DNA from: an uncultured Planococcus sp.
GTDB lineage: Bacteria > Bacillota > Bacilli > Bacillales_A > Planococcaceae
DNA: 64,000 nt
Direction of reading: 5' to 3'
NCBI GenBank assembly: GCA_947502505.1
Contig: CANNAE010000009.1
Coordinates: 1-64,000, forward strand
The notes under the pieces are model-generated. The model did no database searches. It was not told the DNA's origin and was given only the letters and a program-made list of their open reading frames with translations. Positions 7,595-17,152 of this stretch are shown one piece after another. The translations under genes and the position numbers were made by a program. Each line of letters begins with the position of its first letter. Positions within the stretch are counted from its first letter, which is position 1.

Positions 7595-9285
7595 AGACGG
7601 TTTTTTGGCTGACGCTGAAGGAAAAACGCGATGTCGCCCTTGCTGTAGTGTTCGGCTTTCTAGCAGGGCTCGCGGGCGTAGCGCTTTTGGGGGCGAGCGG
7701 TTATTTGATATCGAAGGCCGCTTTGACAGCGCAGATGACCACCTTGGTCGTCATGGCGGCGTCACTGAAATTATTCGGTTTTGCATCGGCGATTACACGC
7801 TATGCGGAACGATTGTTTTCACACCGCGCGACATTTACGATGCTCGGCCATTTGCGCAGCAATTTTTTTGAACGATTGGCACCACTTGCGCCGAACATTT
7901 TCCAGCGCCATCAAAGTGGTGACTTGTTGTCACGCATCGTCGGTGACGTGGAAAGTTTGCAGAATTTCCTATTGCGCGTATTGTATCCGCCGATTGTCGT
8001 CGGCATGGTCCTGGTGGCAACGGTGTTCTTTACATCGTTTTATTCACTGCCCATGGCCTTGGCCATTTTCGTGGGTGCCATTCTTGTGGTCGTCGTCTTG
8101 CCAGCATTTTTTGCGCTGCGGAGACGGAAAAAAACACACGCGACGGGACAAACCCGCGGTGCGTTTTCGGCACAATCGGCAGAATTTCTCTACGGATTCA
8201 AGGATCTAAAAATCCATTTAGCGCTTGACCAAAAAAGCGCTGAGCTTCAAGAAAGCGCACAGCGCTATGAACAGGCCCAGCAAAATGAAGGGCTCGAGGA
8301 AAATCGGGTTCAATCACTAAATGCGCTGGTAGCTTTTTTGGCTTCATTTTTCGTCTTGGCGACGGGGGCGTATTTCGTGTCCATCGGCGAATTGCCGGGT
8401 TTGTATTTGGCGATGCTGGTCATGGTATCGCTTGGGGCGTTTGAGAATGTCGGCCCGCTTGCCGCGCTTCCGGCGTATTACGAAGAAAGCCGGATCGCTG
8501 CGCGCAGGCTCGAAGAAGTGGTGGATGAACAACCTGACCCGAGCACAGGAGACATGCCGGAAGGGCCGGTAGATATCGAGGTGGAGCGCCTCAGCTACCG
8601 TTATCCGAACGATGGGCGCTTGGCACTCGATGAAATCACGTTCCAATTGCCGCAAGGATCCAAAACGGCGATTGTCGGCCCAAGCGGTTCGGGCAAGTCG
8701 ACCTTATTGCAGTTATTGCTGAAAACGGCAGAGCCTGAGAAGGGCAGCATCCGTTTCGGGAGCGAAGCGCTTAGCGGCATGGCCCAAGAAAACGTATGGC
8801 AGCGCATGAATGTGGTGCTGCAGGAAAATCATTTCTTTTCAGGGACGATTGAAAGCAATTTGCGCATTGCCAATGGGCAGGCAGATGCCGGTCAATTGCG
8901 CGAAGCACTTGAACTGGTGCAATTGGGGCATCTGGAGCTGGCGGCGCCGGTTTACGAAAAAGGCCGAAATTTGTCGGGGGGCGAAAAACAACGCCTCGCG
9001 ATGGCTCGGGCTTTCTTGAAAGGCGAGCAGCTATGGCTGCTGGACGAACCGTTTTCATCAGTGGACGGGGTCACCGCCCAATCCATTTACAATGAATTGT
9101 TCAGCCGGCATCCACAGGACACTTTTGTCATCATCAGCCATGATTTATCAAGGCTTGAAGACATGGACCGCATTCTTGTGCTGGAGGATGGCCGCTTGAT
9201 CGAACAAGGCACATACCAGGAATTGATGGACCGCCGCGGATATTTCCACGGCCTGAAGAAAATAGAAGAGGAAGTCTTCGCCTGA
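7582..9285 (+). CDS. cydC: Thiol reductant ABC exporter subunit CydC
   Basis: The second half of CydDC, 567 residues. Helices lie in residues 10-290, with Walker A GPSGSGKST at about 366-374, signature LSGGEKQR near 465 and Walker B LWLLDEPFSSVD after it. The ATG overlaps the 3' end of cydD, which indicates coupled translation in the 1:1 ratio the heterodimer needs. A bidirectional hairpin at 9312 closes the unit. The order D-C without adjacent cydA/cydB resembles the separate cydDC operon of enterobacteria rather than the cydABCD operon of Bacillus subtilis. Confidence 0.9.
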   Translation: MGELKTVFWLTLKEKRDVALAVVFGFLAGLAGVALLGASGYLISKAALTAQMTTLVVMAASLKLFGFASAITRYAERLFSHRATFTMLGHLRSNFFERLAPLAPNIFQRHQSGDLLSRIVGDVESLQNFLLRVLYPPIVVGMVLVATVFFTSFYSLPMALAIFVGAILVVVVLPAFFALRRRKKTHATGQTRGAFSAQSAEFLYGFKDLKIHLALDQKSAELQESAQRYEQAQQNEGLEENRVQSLNALVAFLASFFVLATGAYFVSIGELPGLYLAMLVMVSLGAFENVGPLAALPAYYEESRIAARRLEEVVDEQPDPSTGDMPEGPVDIEVERLSYRYPNDGRLALDEITFQLPQGSKTAIVGPSGSGKSTLLQLLLKTAEPEKGSIRFGSEALSGMAQENVWQRMNVVLQENHFFSGTIESNLRIANGQADAGQLREALELVQLGHLELAAPVYEKGRNLSGGEKQRLAMARAFLKGEQLWLLDEPFSSVDGVTAQSIYNELFSRHPQDTFVIISHDLSRLEDMDRILVLEDGRLIEQGTYQELMDRRGYFHGLKKIEEEVFA

Positions 9286-9311
9286 GTGTTCACATTGACT
9301 GAAAGCTACGT

Positions 9312-9343
9312 AAAAAGACGCGTCTATGCAGACGCGTCTTTTT
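9312..9343. terminator. Bidirectional terminator between cydC and the 86-aa gene
   Basis: AAAAAGACGCGTCT pairs perfectly with AGACGCGTCTTTTT around a four-base loop, giving a T run on both strands. The stop codon of the minus-strand gene (9324-9326) lies inside the stem. Confidence 0.92.
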
Positions 9344-9584
9344 GCCGTTCGGCTATGAGCGGTTGGTTTTTCAAGGCGTCGTCGAGCTTCATTTGCTCGA
9401 GTTCAAGGCGCAGCTTCTGCGTTTCAATGACATAATTGTCGTGCTTGAGTTTTTCGAGTTCCACTTCTGTCTCCAGTGCATGCTGATGCATTTTTTTCTT
9501 CCTGGTCAAATAGTCTGTCCAGATAGCTACAAGGGGAATGGAAAAAATCATGATGACAGCTACCAGTCCTGTCATAGTGTTCAC
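9324..9584 (-). CDS. Small membrane-anchored coiled-coil protein, unknown function
   Basis: An 86-residue protein with one N-terminal membrane helix (about residues 4-22), a basic patch TRKKKMH, then a long charged helix (about 33-75) with leucine/isoleucine spacing of a coiled coil. The architecture resembles PspB-like and other small envelope proteins, but there is no sequence signature. On the minus strand a ribosome binding site, GAGGTG, precedes the ATG. Convergent with cydC and sharing its terminator. The gene is probably real; its function is unknown. Confidence 0.65.
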   Translation of the reverse strand: MNTMTGLVAVIMIFSIPLVAIWTDYLTRKKKMHQHALETEVELEKLKHDNYVIETQKLRLELEQMKLDDALKNQPLIAERQKDASA

Positions 9585-9662
9585 CTCTATTCAGATTATT
9601 CTGCATATAAATAAGTATACACGTTTTTCTTGATTTTAGAAAGTTATGGAAAAGCAAAAACC

Positions 9663-9676
9663 ATGACAGGTGTCAT
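9663..9676. promoter_or_regulatory. Candidate operator upstream of des
   Basis: ATGACAGGTGTCAT is an exact inverted repeat (ATGACA / TGTCAT) about 105 bases before the desaturase start. The adjacent DesR regulator binds upstream of des in B. subtilis, so this is a reasonable candidate site. I cannot confirm that it matches the DesR consensus. Confidence 0.35.
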
Positions 9677-9781
9677 GCCTGGAAACAGACGTTTATGTCT
9701 TATGAAGAAGGCGGCAGGGGCGTAATATGATGATTAACAAGTAAACAGGTGGGCACGCCCATTTTAGGAGGAAGACAAGAT

Positions 9782-10801
9782 ATGAGCAAAGAAAAGACAG
9801 CGCAATTACGTAAGTTTGTCGCCCCTTTCGAAAAAGCAGATGTTAAAGCAAGCGTTCAACAAATGATCAACACTATACCCCCATTTCTCGTTCTTTGGTT
9901 TTTGGCTTATCTCGCATTGGATGTTTCGGTTTGGCTGACAGTAGGGATTTCCATTGTCGCAGCTGGATTTGTCGTCCGCATGTTCATCATTTTCCATGAC
10001 TGCACGCACGGGTCGTTCTTCAAAAACAAAAAAGCGAACGCGGTCGTCGGAACGATTACCGGTATCTTGACATTGTTCGCTTATGAAAAATGGAAACGCG
10101 AGCACGCGATTCACCACGCATCAAGCGGCAACCTCGACAAGCGGGGAGTCGGCGATATCTGGGTCATGACGATCGATGAGTATGTAGAAGCTTCGAAATG
10201 GGAACGCTTCAAGTACCGCATGTACCGCAACCCTCTCGTTATGTTTGGCTTAGGGCCATTATTCCTGGTCTTGATCTCAAGCCGTTTCAACCGTAAAGAT
10301 GCACGCAAGAAAGAGCGCAACAATACGTATTTGATCAATGCTTCACTAGTAGTCCTTTACACGGCCATGATCTTGGCGATCGGCTGGCAGGCGTTCGTGT
10401 TGATCCAAGGCACGATCATGTTTACTGCAGGGGCACTGGGCATTTGGTTGTTCTACATCCAGCACACATTCGAAGATTCTTATTTTGAGGATGAAAGCGA
10501 ATGGGATTATGTGAAAGCAGCAATCGAAGGCAGCTCGTACTACGAATTGCCGAAAGTTCTGCAATGGGTTACCGGCAATATCGGTTTCCACCATGTCCAT
10601 CACTTAAGCCCGCGCGTTCCGAACTACAACTTGGAAAAAGCGCATGTTTCCACGCCGCCATTGCAAAAAGCGACGACGGTTAACTTGAAGACAAGCTTCC
10701 AATCCTTGAAGTACAAAGTATATGACGAAGAGAACAAGAGATTTGTGACATTCGGTGCCATCAAGCATTTGCTTGGCGAGTCCCGTACAGCACAGCAATA
10801 A
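9782..10801 (+). CDS. des: Acyl-lipid fatty acid desaturase
   Basis: An integral membrane di-iron desaturase of 339 residues that introduces a cis double bond into membrane phospholipid acyl chains when temperature drops. The three histidine boxes are HDCTH (72-76), HAIHH (108-112) and HHVHH (270-274). Four or more membrane helices flank them. TTAGGAGGAAGA before ATG 9782 fixes the start; an upstream GTG (9749) has no site. It is followed by the DesK/DesR thermosensing pair, as in B. subtilis, so cold induction is expected. A short T-rich hairpin follows the stop near 10810-10845. Confidence 0.95.
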   Translation: MSKEKTAQLRKFVAPFEKADVKASVQQMINTIPPFLVLWFLAYLALDVSVWLTVGISIVAAGFVVRMFIIFHDCTHGSFFKNKKANAVVGTITGILTLFAYEKWKREHAIHHASSGNLDKRGVGDIWVMTIDEYVEASKWERFKYRMYRNPLVMFGLGPLFLVLISSRFNRKDARKKERNNTYLINASLVVLYTAMILAIGWQAFVLIQGTIMFTAGALGIWLFYIQHTFEDSYFEDESEWDYVKAAIEGSSYYELPKVLQWVTGNIGFHHVHHLSPRVPNYNLEKAHVSTPPLQKATTVNLKTSFQSLKYKVYDEENKRFVTFGAIKHLLGESRTAQQ

Positions 10802-10809
10802 AGTGGAAC

Positions 10810-10847
10810 TGCCCTTGCCTCTATCGAGAGGCCAGGGCAGTTTTTTT
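10810..10847 (+). terminator. Terminator of des
   Basis: ACTGCCCTTGCCTCT pairs with AGAGGCCAGGGCAGT around ATCG, with a small bulge, followed by seven T. It separates des from desK. Confidence 0.85.
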
Positions 10848-10933
10848 GTAAGTATCGCTTGTCGGCAGTGGAGGTTTTCTTTTTGGCTGCGAGCTTTGGT
10901 ATGATGAAAAGAAAGAAACTTGAGGAGGCAATT

Positions 10934-12073
10934 ATGCAAAACTGGTATCAAATTTTCCCCCGCAATACGTGGTTGAGCATTTATGCATGGACAATATTTT
11001 GCATCTTGCCGTTCTTTTTCATTTTTCGTTCTTCTTCTCTAACGGAAATTGCAGCGGGCATCATCTTATTGGGAGCCTTTTTCATTGCTTACCGCCTATC
11101 GTTCAGTTCACATTCGTTTCTCGTCTACTTATGGGTGAGTGTGGAGATGATCATCAATGTCGGGATGATCTTTTTATTCGGCTATGTCTACTTGGCGATT
11201 TTCCTGGCATTCTTTATCGGCAATATCCGCAGCAAGGTCGGGTTTTTCATCATTTACGGCTTGCATATCGGGACCACGATCGCTGCCATCATTTTCGGGC
11301 TGATCTTGGACTTCGATCTGTATATGACACAATTGCCGTTCATCATCTTGAGCGTTCTCGGTGTCATTTTGCTGCCGTTCAATACGTATAACCGGCACAA
11401 ACGCGAGAAGCTGGAAGGGGCGCTTGAAGACGCCAATAAGCGGATTTCCCAATTGGTATTGATTGAAGAGCGCGAACGGATCGCACGCGACCTGCACGAT
11501 ACGCTTGGCCAGAAATTATCTTTAATTGGCTTGAAAAGTGATTTGGCGGGGAAACTATTGAATAAAGACCCGGAACGCGCAGCCGCCGAAATCCAGGATG
11601 TCCGCCAGACTGCACGCACGGCCTTGAAGGAAGTACGGGAGTTGGTGACGGATATGCGCGGCACGAAACTCGAAGACGAGTTGGTGCGCATCCAACAAAT
11701 CCTGCGGGCTGCGGACATGGATTTCGTGTTCTATGGAAACGCCAAGCTCAATAACACGCCGCTGCTTATGGAACATGTGTTAAGCATGTGCTTGAAAGAA
11801 GCGGTCACCAATGTCGTGAAACATAGTGCAGCGTCTCGCTGTACGGTGTTGATCAAGCAGACGCCGAACGAAATCCTGGTTCAAGTGCAAGATGACGGTG
11901 TCGGCTTTCCGGAAGGCAATCCACTCGTCCAAGGAAATGGGCTTACAGGCATGCGTGAGCGGCTGGAGTTCGTTAATGGGCAAGTCGATGTTGAAGTGAT
12001 GGATGGCACGACCTTGAACATCCGGGTGCCGAATGTCATTCTTTATCAAGATATGGAGGGGAGAAATTCATGA
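10934..12073 (+). CDS. desK: Membrane thermosensor histidine kinase DesK
   Basis: 379 residues. Five to six short N-terminal helices (residues 10-150) form the sensing domain. A two-helix dimerisation region follows, with phospho-acceptor His188 in RDLHDTLGQ, and then a HATPase_c domain with N-box KEAVTNVVKHS and G-box DDGVGF and GLTGMRERLEF. His188 is the same residue number as in B. subtilis DesK. In that system the kinase senses membrane thickness and phosphorylates DesR in the cold. GAGGAGG before ATG 10934 decides the start over an upstream in-frame codon. It overlaps desR by four bases. Confidence 0.93.
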   Translation: MQNWYQIFPRNTWLSIYAWTIFCILPFFFIFRSSSLTEIAAGIILLGAFFIAYRLSFSSHSFLVYLWVSVEMIINVGMIFLFGYVYLAIFLAFFIGNIRSKVGFFIIYGLHIGTTIAAIIFGLILDFDLYMTQLPFIILSVLGVILLPFNTYNRHKREKLEGALEDANKRISQLVLIEERERIARDLHDTLGQKLSLIGLKSDLAGKLLNKDPERAAAEIQDVRQTARTALKEVRELVTDMRGTKLEDELVRIQQILRAADMDFVFYGNAKLNNTPLLMEHVLSMCLKEAVTNVVKHSAASRCTVLIKQTPNEILVQVQDDGVGFPEGNPLVQGNGLTGMRERLEFVNGQVDVEVMDGTTLNIRVPNVILYQDMEGRNS

Positions 12074-12660
12074 TTCGAATCGTATTGGCGGAAGACCAGC
12101 GCATGATGCTCGGCGCGCTTGGGTCGCTATTGGATCTGGAAGACGATTTGGAAGTGGTGGGCATGGCACCGAATGGGGAAGAAGCAATCCGCCTAGTCGA
12201 GGAGCTGAACCCCGATGTCTGCATCATGGATATTGAAATGCCTGTCAAAAGCGGGCTGGATGCGGCAGAAGCCTTGAAAGACCACCCGTGCAAGACCATC
12301 ATCCTGACGACATTCGCCCGTTCAGGCTATTTCGAACGGGCCCGAAAAGCCGGTGTCAGCGGCTATCTATTGAAAGACAGCCCGAGCGAAGAGCTTGGGA
12401 CCTCGATCCGCACTATCATGGATGGCCGCCGGATTTATGCGCCGGAACTTGTCGATCTCGCCTATGCAGGAAGCAATCCGTTGACTGAACGCGAGCGCCA
12501 GGTCATGGAATTGATCACAGAAGGGCGCAGCACGAAAGAAATTGCCAAAGAACTTTTCATCACGACGGGCACCGTCCGCAATTACATTTCCACGATTCTC
12601 GATAAACTCGAAGCGAGCAATAGGATCGAAGCCATTGCGCGCTACCGGGAGAAAAGCTGA
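12070..12660 (+). CDS. desR: Response regulator DesR (NarL/LuxR family)
   Basis: A 196-residue response regulator. The receiver domain has Asp54 (CIMDIEMP) as the predicted phosphorylation site and the usual acidic pair near residues 9-10. A C-terminal LuxR-type helix-turn-helix follows, with LTERERQVMELITEGRSTKE at about 138-157. It is translationally coupled to desK through an ATGA overlap. The known role of the orthologue is activation of des on cooling. The inverted repeat at 9663 is a possible target. Confidence 0.93.
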   Translation: MIRIVLAEDQRMMLGALGSLLDLEDDLEVVGMAPNGEEAIRLVEELNPDVCIMDIEMPVKSGLDAAEALKDHPCKTIILTTFARSGYFERARKAGVSGYLLKDSPSEELGTSIRTIMDGRRIYAPELVDLAYAGSNPLTERERQVMELITEGRSTKEIAKELFITTGTVRNYISTILDKLEASNRIEAIARYREKS

Positions 12661-12669
12661 ACACTAAAA

Positions 12670-12709
12670 CAGCAAGGCAGGAAAAGCAATCGCTTTTCCT
12701 GCCTTGCTG
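12670..12709. terminator. Convergent terminator between desR and the DUF2188-like gene
   Basis: An 18-bp perfect stem (CAGCAAGGCAGGAAAAGC with its complement) around AATC. The minus-strand side runs into TTTTAG; the plus-strand side has a poor T tract. Confidence 0.8.
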
Positions 12710-12716
12710 CCCTTGT

Positions 12717-13079
12717 TCATTCGTATAGTTTTTCCTGCAGCGAATCGTCTTCCGCATAAACATGGAGCTCTCCGTTATTGCGGTTGACGTAACGCTTCGC
12801 CTCGCCCATCAAGTCATCCTTCGTTTCTTCAATGAGGATGGCTTTTTTGCTGTCTTTTTTCTTTAACTGCCACCCTTCTGAATGCTTGCGGATTTCATAG
12901 ACCGGGGCGTCGCTATCGCCTTGTACGGTGTCCCGTGCCTGGTCGAGTGCAATCGGGATGGCGCGTCCTTCTTCATAGCCATCCCGTAAAAGGGCGTTGG
13001 CAATCTCGATGGCTTTGTTACGAACATCCTCATCCAAATTTTTGAAAGAATCCGGGTAATCATTCTTATTCCACGGCAT
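12717..13079 (-). CDS. DUF2188 domain protein, unknown function
   Basis: 120 residues. The N-terminal half (MPWNKNDYPDSFKNL and following) resembles the small acidic domain that often precedes DUF2188. The C-terminal 60 residues (VYEIRKHSEGWQLKKKDSKK and onward, with ANRYVNRNNGEL-like repeats) match DUF2188. The protein is soluble and highly charged. On the minus strand, AAGGAGG before the start supports the call. Convergent with desR. Role not known. Confidence 0.75.
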   Translation of the reverse strand: MPWNKNDYPDSFKNLDEDVRNKAIEIANALLRDGYEEGRAIPIALDQARDTVQGDSDAPVYEIRKHSEGWQLKKKDSKKAILIEETKDDLMGEAKRYVNRNNGELHVYAEDDSLQEKLYE

Positions 13080-13189
13080 ATTTATCGCCTCCTTGCCTCT
13101 CTATGCCCATTTAAATAGGAAATAAAACGCAAAGCCCCCTTTTCATATAAACTCATTATGTTAAAGTGTTTAATAAAGGAGGAGATGTC

Positions 13190-14713
13190 ATGACAGATAC
13201 AACTTATCAAATCATAGCCCTGCTCGTTTATCTTGCGGCTATGCTATTCATTGGCTGGTATGCGTATAAGAAGACAGCCGACTTATCCGATTACATGCTC
13301 GGGGGAAGGGGACTTGGCCCATCCGTTGCGGCTCTCAGCGCCGGCGCATCCGATATGTCCGGATGGCTATTGCTCGGGCTGCCTGGAGCAATCTACGTTG
13401 GAGGGCTCGTGGAAGTCTGGATCGCCATCGGGTTAACGGTCGGTGCATTCCTAAACTGGTTCTTTGTTGCGCCTCGCCTGCGAATCTACTCATTTGTCAC
13501 CAGTGATTCCATCACCATTCCTAGCTTCTTAGAAAATCGTTTAAAAGATAGTTCGCGCCTATTGCGGATTGTCGCTGGTATTATCATCTTGATTTTCTTC
13601 ACATTCTACGTTTCATCCGGAATGGTAGCTTCTGGCTTATTCTTCCAGAGCTCGTTCGGAATGAATTATCATCTGGGCCTTGTTATCGGTTCGGTGGTAG
13701 TTGTTGCCTATACTTTGTTCGGCGGATTTCTTGCCGTCAGCTACACGGATTTTGTACAAGGCGTTATGATGTTCCTATCGCTTATTGCAGTACCGGTCGT
13801 CGGGATCTTCGTTACCGGCGGATTCAGTGAAACAGCAGCAAGCATTCGGGAAGTCGACCCGAACATGTTGAGCCTCGTCTCGGGCGCATCAACACTCGGT
13901 GTCATTTCGGCCGCTGCGTGGGGCCTTGGTTACTTTGGCCAGCCACACATCATCGTCCGTTTTATGGCCATTAAAACTCTGAAAGAAGTTCGTACGGCTC
14001 GCCGCATCGGCATGAGCTGGATGATCTTAAGCCTCATAGGTGCTACAGGGACAGCTCTTGTCGGTATTGCGTATTTCCAGCAAAACCCAGGATCCACATT
14101 GGTGGACCCGGAAGCAGTCTTCCTGGACATGAGCCAAGTGTTGTTCCACCCGCTAGTAGCAGGTTTTGTCCTGGCGGCAGTTCTGGCAGCGATCATGAGT
14201 ACGATTTCTTCTCAATTACTCGTCAGTTCATCGGCCTTGATCGAAGATTTGTATAAAATCGCCTTCAAGAAAGAGTCTAGCGCTAAAGGCTATGTTACGC
14301 TCGGGCGTATCGCTGTAGCAGCTATCGCCGTTATCGCAGCCGCTCTTGCGTGGGAGCAGAACAATACCATCCTTGGATTGGTCGCTTACGCATGGGCAGG
14401 ATTCGGTGCCGCTTTCGGCCCAATCATCTTGCTGTCGCTCTTCTGGCGCAAGCTAACTGCTAAAGGCGCGCTCGCCGGTATGATCGTCGGTGCTATCACG
14501 GTCATCATCTGGGATCTTGTAGGGACTGTTCCTGAAGACACAGGTGCTACTGACCTGACAAACTTCATGGGCAGCGTCTATGAAATCATCCCTGGCTTTA
14601 TTCTCAGCTGGTTGGCAACTTGGATTGTCAGCTTGATAACGTACAAGCCAAATGCTGAAATTGATGCTGAATTTGATGAAACAGTTCGTTTAATCGAAGA
14701 AGACAAAAAATAA
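13190..14713 (+). CDS. putP: Sodium/proline symporter (SSS family)
   Basis: A 507-residue protein of the sodium:solute symporter family with about 13 membrane helices. ASDMSGWLLLGLPG (about 50-63) matches the sodium/proline-site signature of PutP/OpuE, and QPHIIVRFMA is the conserved helix-6 region. It takes up proline with sodium, either as nutrient (PutP) or as osmoprotectant (OpuE); sequence alone does not settle which. AAAGGAGGAGATG before ATG 13190 decides the start. It is a single gene ended by a terminator at 14721, and no proline catabolic genes lie nearby, so an osmotic role is plausible. Confidence 0.9.
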   Translation: MTDTTYQIIALLVYLAAMLFIGWYAYKKTADLSDYMLGGRGLGPSVAALSAGASDMSGWLLLGLPGAIYVGGLVEVWIAIGLTVGAFLNWFFVAPRLRIYSFVTSDSITIPSFLENRLKDSSRLLRIVAGIIILIFFTFYVSSGMVASGLFFQSSFGMNYHLGLVIGSVVVVAYTLFGGFLAVSYTDFVQGVMMFLSLIAVPVVGIFVTGGFSETAASIREVDPNMLSLVSGASTLGVISAAAWGLGYFGQPHIIVRFMAIKTLKEVRTARRIGMSWMILSLIGATGTALVGIAYFQQNPGSTLVDPEAVFLDMSQVLFHPLVAGFVLAAVLAAIMSTISSQLLVSSSALIEDLYKIAFKKESSAKGYVTLGRIAVAAIAVIAAALAWEQNNTILGLVAYAWAGFGAAFGPIILLSLFWRKLTAKGALAGMIVGAITVIIWDLVGTVPEDTGATDLTNFMGSVYEIIPGFILSWLATWIVSLITYKPNAEIDAEFDETVRLIEEDKK

Positions 14714-14720
14714 AAACAAG

Positions 14721-14757
14721 ACAGGCTATCCTCACCAATGAGGATAGCCTGTTTTTT
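14721..14757 (+). terminator. Terminator of putP
   Basis: ACAGGCTATCCTCA pairs with TGAGGATAGCCTGT around a four-base loop, followed by six T. Confidence 0.92.
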
Positions 14758-14764
14758 CATTTGA

Positions 14765-15190
14765 TTAACTTGTTTGCCCGTCATCATGGTTGAACATCCA
14801 GACGATGCCATATTTATCTTCCACAATGCCATAGCCGGAACTCCAAAATGTTTCTTGCAGCTCCATATGGATAGTGCCGTCTTGGGCTAGCTGGTCGAAC
14901 TCGCTCTCCATTTTCTTCAAGTCATCCGACAGGACAGTGACATTGATGTTCTGGCCGACCGTAATGGGGGCCTCTGACATGGCATCCGAAAACATGACGG
15001 GGCTGCCATGGATGTTCAAATTTGCATGCATGATTCGGGATTTCATTTCTTCGGGCATGTCCTGGCCTGGCTCGGCCGGCATATCCCCGAAGCGTGATAA
15101 TTCAGGTGGTTCGGTACCGAATACAGTGGCGTAATAACCCACAGCTTCTTCGCAATTGCCATTGAAAACCATATAGACGTTGACAGACAT
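14765..15190 (-). CDS. VOC family protein (PhnB/YjdN-like)
   Basis: A 141-residue protein of the vicinal-oxygen-chelate fold, PhnB-like subgroup. It starts MSVNVYMVFNGNCEEAVGYY and ends with YGIVWMFNHD, the paired beta-alpha-beta pattern of that group. These proteins are often mis-named 3-demethylubiquinone methyltransferases; the actual function of most is unknown. AGGAGAG precedes the start on the minus strand. It is convergent with putP and separated from the BCCT gene by a terminator on its other side. Confidence 0.85.
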   Translation of the reverse strand: MSVNVYMVFNGNCEEAVGYYATVFGTEPPELSRFGDMPAEPGQDMPEEMKSRIMHANLNIHGSPVMFSDAMSEAPITVGQNINVTVLSDDLKKMESEFDQLAQDGTIHMELQETFWSSGYGIVEDKYGIVWMFNHDDGQTS

Positions 15191-15346
15191 GTTTAACTCT
15201 CCTTTCTATTGATATGTAAAATACGAACATGTATTCCCTTTTATTTAATTATAGACCCTTAGCGATAAAAGTAAAGCCTTTTTAATTGAATAATTAGTTT
15301 TTTTATTTACCGTCTGCATAAGGCAGGTATTTGTTTGCCAATAGAA

Positions 15347-15390
15347 AAACTGCCTTAACAGCTATGGATCTTGTGCTGTTAAGGCAGTTT
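15347..15390. terminator. Terminator downstream of the BCCT gene
   Basis: AAACTGCCTTAACAGC pairs perfectly with GCTGTTAAGGCAGTTT around a 12-base loop. The minus strand ends in TTTTT, fitting termination of the gene at 15400-16950. Confidence 0.85.
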
Positions 15391-15399
15391 AGGATGCGT

Positions 15400-16950
15400 T
15401 TACTTATTTTGTTGTTTCCGTGCTTCTCGTTCCAGACGTCTGAAACGGCGCAATTCGGATTTGCGGATCGGCGGCGATTCGCCGCGGATGATTTTGGTGA
15501 ATGACCAAAGCATCAGCAGCAACAATACCGTAAACGGCAAGGCCGATATGAGCGAGGCGGTTTGCAACGCGCTAAGTCCGCCAGCGTAAAGAAGTACAGC
15601 GGCAATCGCTGACATCAAGACGCCCCAGATAACTTTGAATAATGTTGGCGGGTTCAAGCTGCCGAAGCTAGTCATCGTCGCCAGGATATATGTAGCGGAG
15701 TCAGCTGATGTGACCAGGAAGGTGAAGATCAGCAAAATCGCCAAGACGGACATGATAGTCGACAGCGGCAGAACATCAAAAGTTTGGAACAGGGCAGAAG
15801 TCAAATCCACATTAACTGCTTCTGCGATGCCCGATTGTTCGTTCAGGTCGTACCACAATGCCGTACCGCCGAAGACCGCAATCCATACACAAGCGATGGC
15901 TGGCGGAATGACCAATACGCCAAAGACAAATTCGCGGATGGTGCGCCCGCGTGAAACCCGTGCAACGAACGCTCCGACGAATGGAGACCAGGCAGTCGCC
16001 CAGGCCCAGTAGAAGATGGTCCAGCCGAGCACCCATTCTCCTTCGGTATAGGGCTCCATGCGCAGGCTGTACTGAACGAAATTAGTGATGTAATCACCGA
16101 TTGCGAGCGTGAACGTATCCATGATGAAGACTGTCGGGCCCGCAAAGAAAACGAACACCATAAGTACAAGTGCCAAGCCTAAGTTCAAATTACTTAAATA
16201 GGCAATCCCTTTATGAAGGCCTGTAGAAGAAGATAAGGTATAAGCAGCAAACATAACGCCGATGATCGCTAGTTGAATCGGGAATGCATTGTCGATGCCA
16301 AATACGGCGTTCAAGCCGCCATTCATCTGCAAGACGCCGAGACCGAGTGAAGTCGCGATCCCCATGACGGTCGCAATGACGGCCAATGAATCAATCGTGT
16401 GCTTGACCACTGGCTTTGCCCCTAGGACCGGTTCAAGTGCGGTCGAGACAAGCCCAGGCTTTTTGCGTCTGAACTGCAGGAAGCCGATAACCAAACCGAC
16501 AATTGCAAAAACGGACCATTGGCTGATGCCCCAGTGGAAGAAAGAGTAGCCCATCGCAATGCGCGCCGCTTCTTCCGTTTGCCCTTCAGTGCCGAAGGGG
16601 GTCGTAAAGAAGTGGCTCATCGGTTCCGCGACGCCCCAGAATACGAGCCCTGCACCGAAACCGGCTGAGAACAGCATGCCGATCCAAGTGAAGAATGGGA
16701 ATTCAGGACGGTCGGAGTCGGCTCCGAGCCGAATTCTGCCATATTTTGTAATGGCAATGATGATTAGGAAAAGGGTGATGATGAAGACTGCGAGTAAGTA
16801 GAACCAACCGAAGTTCAAGGTAGTGAAGTTAAATAAGGTGCCGGCGACTTCGCCGAAACGGATCGGCATAAACGCCCCAGCAAGGACCAACAGCAGGATC
16901 ACGGCTGTCGATATGAGAAACACGGGGTTTGTCAATAATTTTTTATCCAT
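15400..16950 (-). CDS. BCCT family betaine/choline/carnitine transporter (OpuD-like)
   Basis: A 516-residue carrier with twelve helices that imports trimethylammonium compounds, usually driven by sodium. The family signature lies in helix 8: WTIFYWAWATAWSPFVGAF (about residues 312-330), followed by the conserved basic loop VSRGRTIREF. The C-terminus is short and charged, as in osmoregulated members. A good minus-strand site, AAAGGAGG, precedes the ATG. It is one of three osmolyte uptake systems here, with putP and the Opu-type ABC transporter. Glycine betaine is the likeliest substrate (inference). Confidence 0.92.
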   Translation of the reverse strand: MDKKLLTNPVFLISTAVILLLVLAGAFMPIRFGEVAGTLFNFTTLNFGWFYLLAVFIITLFLIIIAITKYGRIRLGADSDRPEFPFFTWIGMLFSAGFGAGLVFWGVAEPMSHFFTTPFGTEGQTEEAARIAMGYSFFHWGISQWSVFAIVGLVIGFLQFRRKKPGLVSTALEPVLGAKPVVKHTIDSLAVIATVMGIATSLGLGVLQMNGGLNAVFGIDNAFPIQLAIIGVMFAAYTLSSSTGLHKGIAYLSNLNLGLALVLMVFVFFAGPTVFIMDTFTLAIGDYITNFVQYSLRMEPYTEGEWVLGWTIFYWAWATAWSPFVGAFVARVSRGRTIREFVFGVLVIPPAIACVWIAVFGGTALWYDLNEQSGIAEAVNVDLTSALFQTFDVLPLSTIMSVLAILLIFTFLVTSADSATYILATMTSFGSLNPPTLFKVIWGVLMSAIAAVLLYAGGLSALQTASLISALPFTVLLLLMLWSFTKIIRGESPPIRKSELRRFRRLEREARKQQNK

Positions 16951-17152
16951 GATGACCTCCTTTAAAATATGGTGATTATCTTTTCCTATACCCTAGCGTA
17001 TCGAAAATGATGCCTAAAAACCACCCATTTTCCGGAAAAATCAGAATTGGCGGGGAAAAGTGACCATATACACAGCAAACCGACAAGGCTAGAGGGTATG
17101 ATACCTAATATAGAAGAAACCTTCCACCGAGACGAAAAGGAGTGTTCGCCAA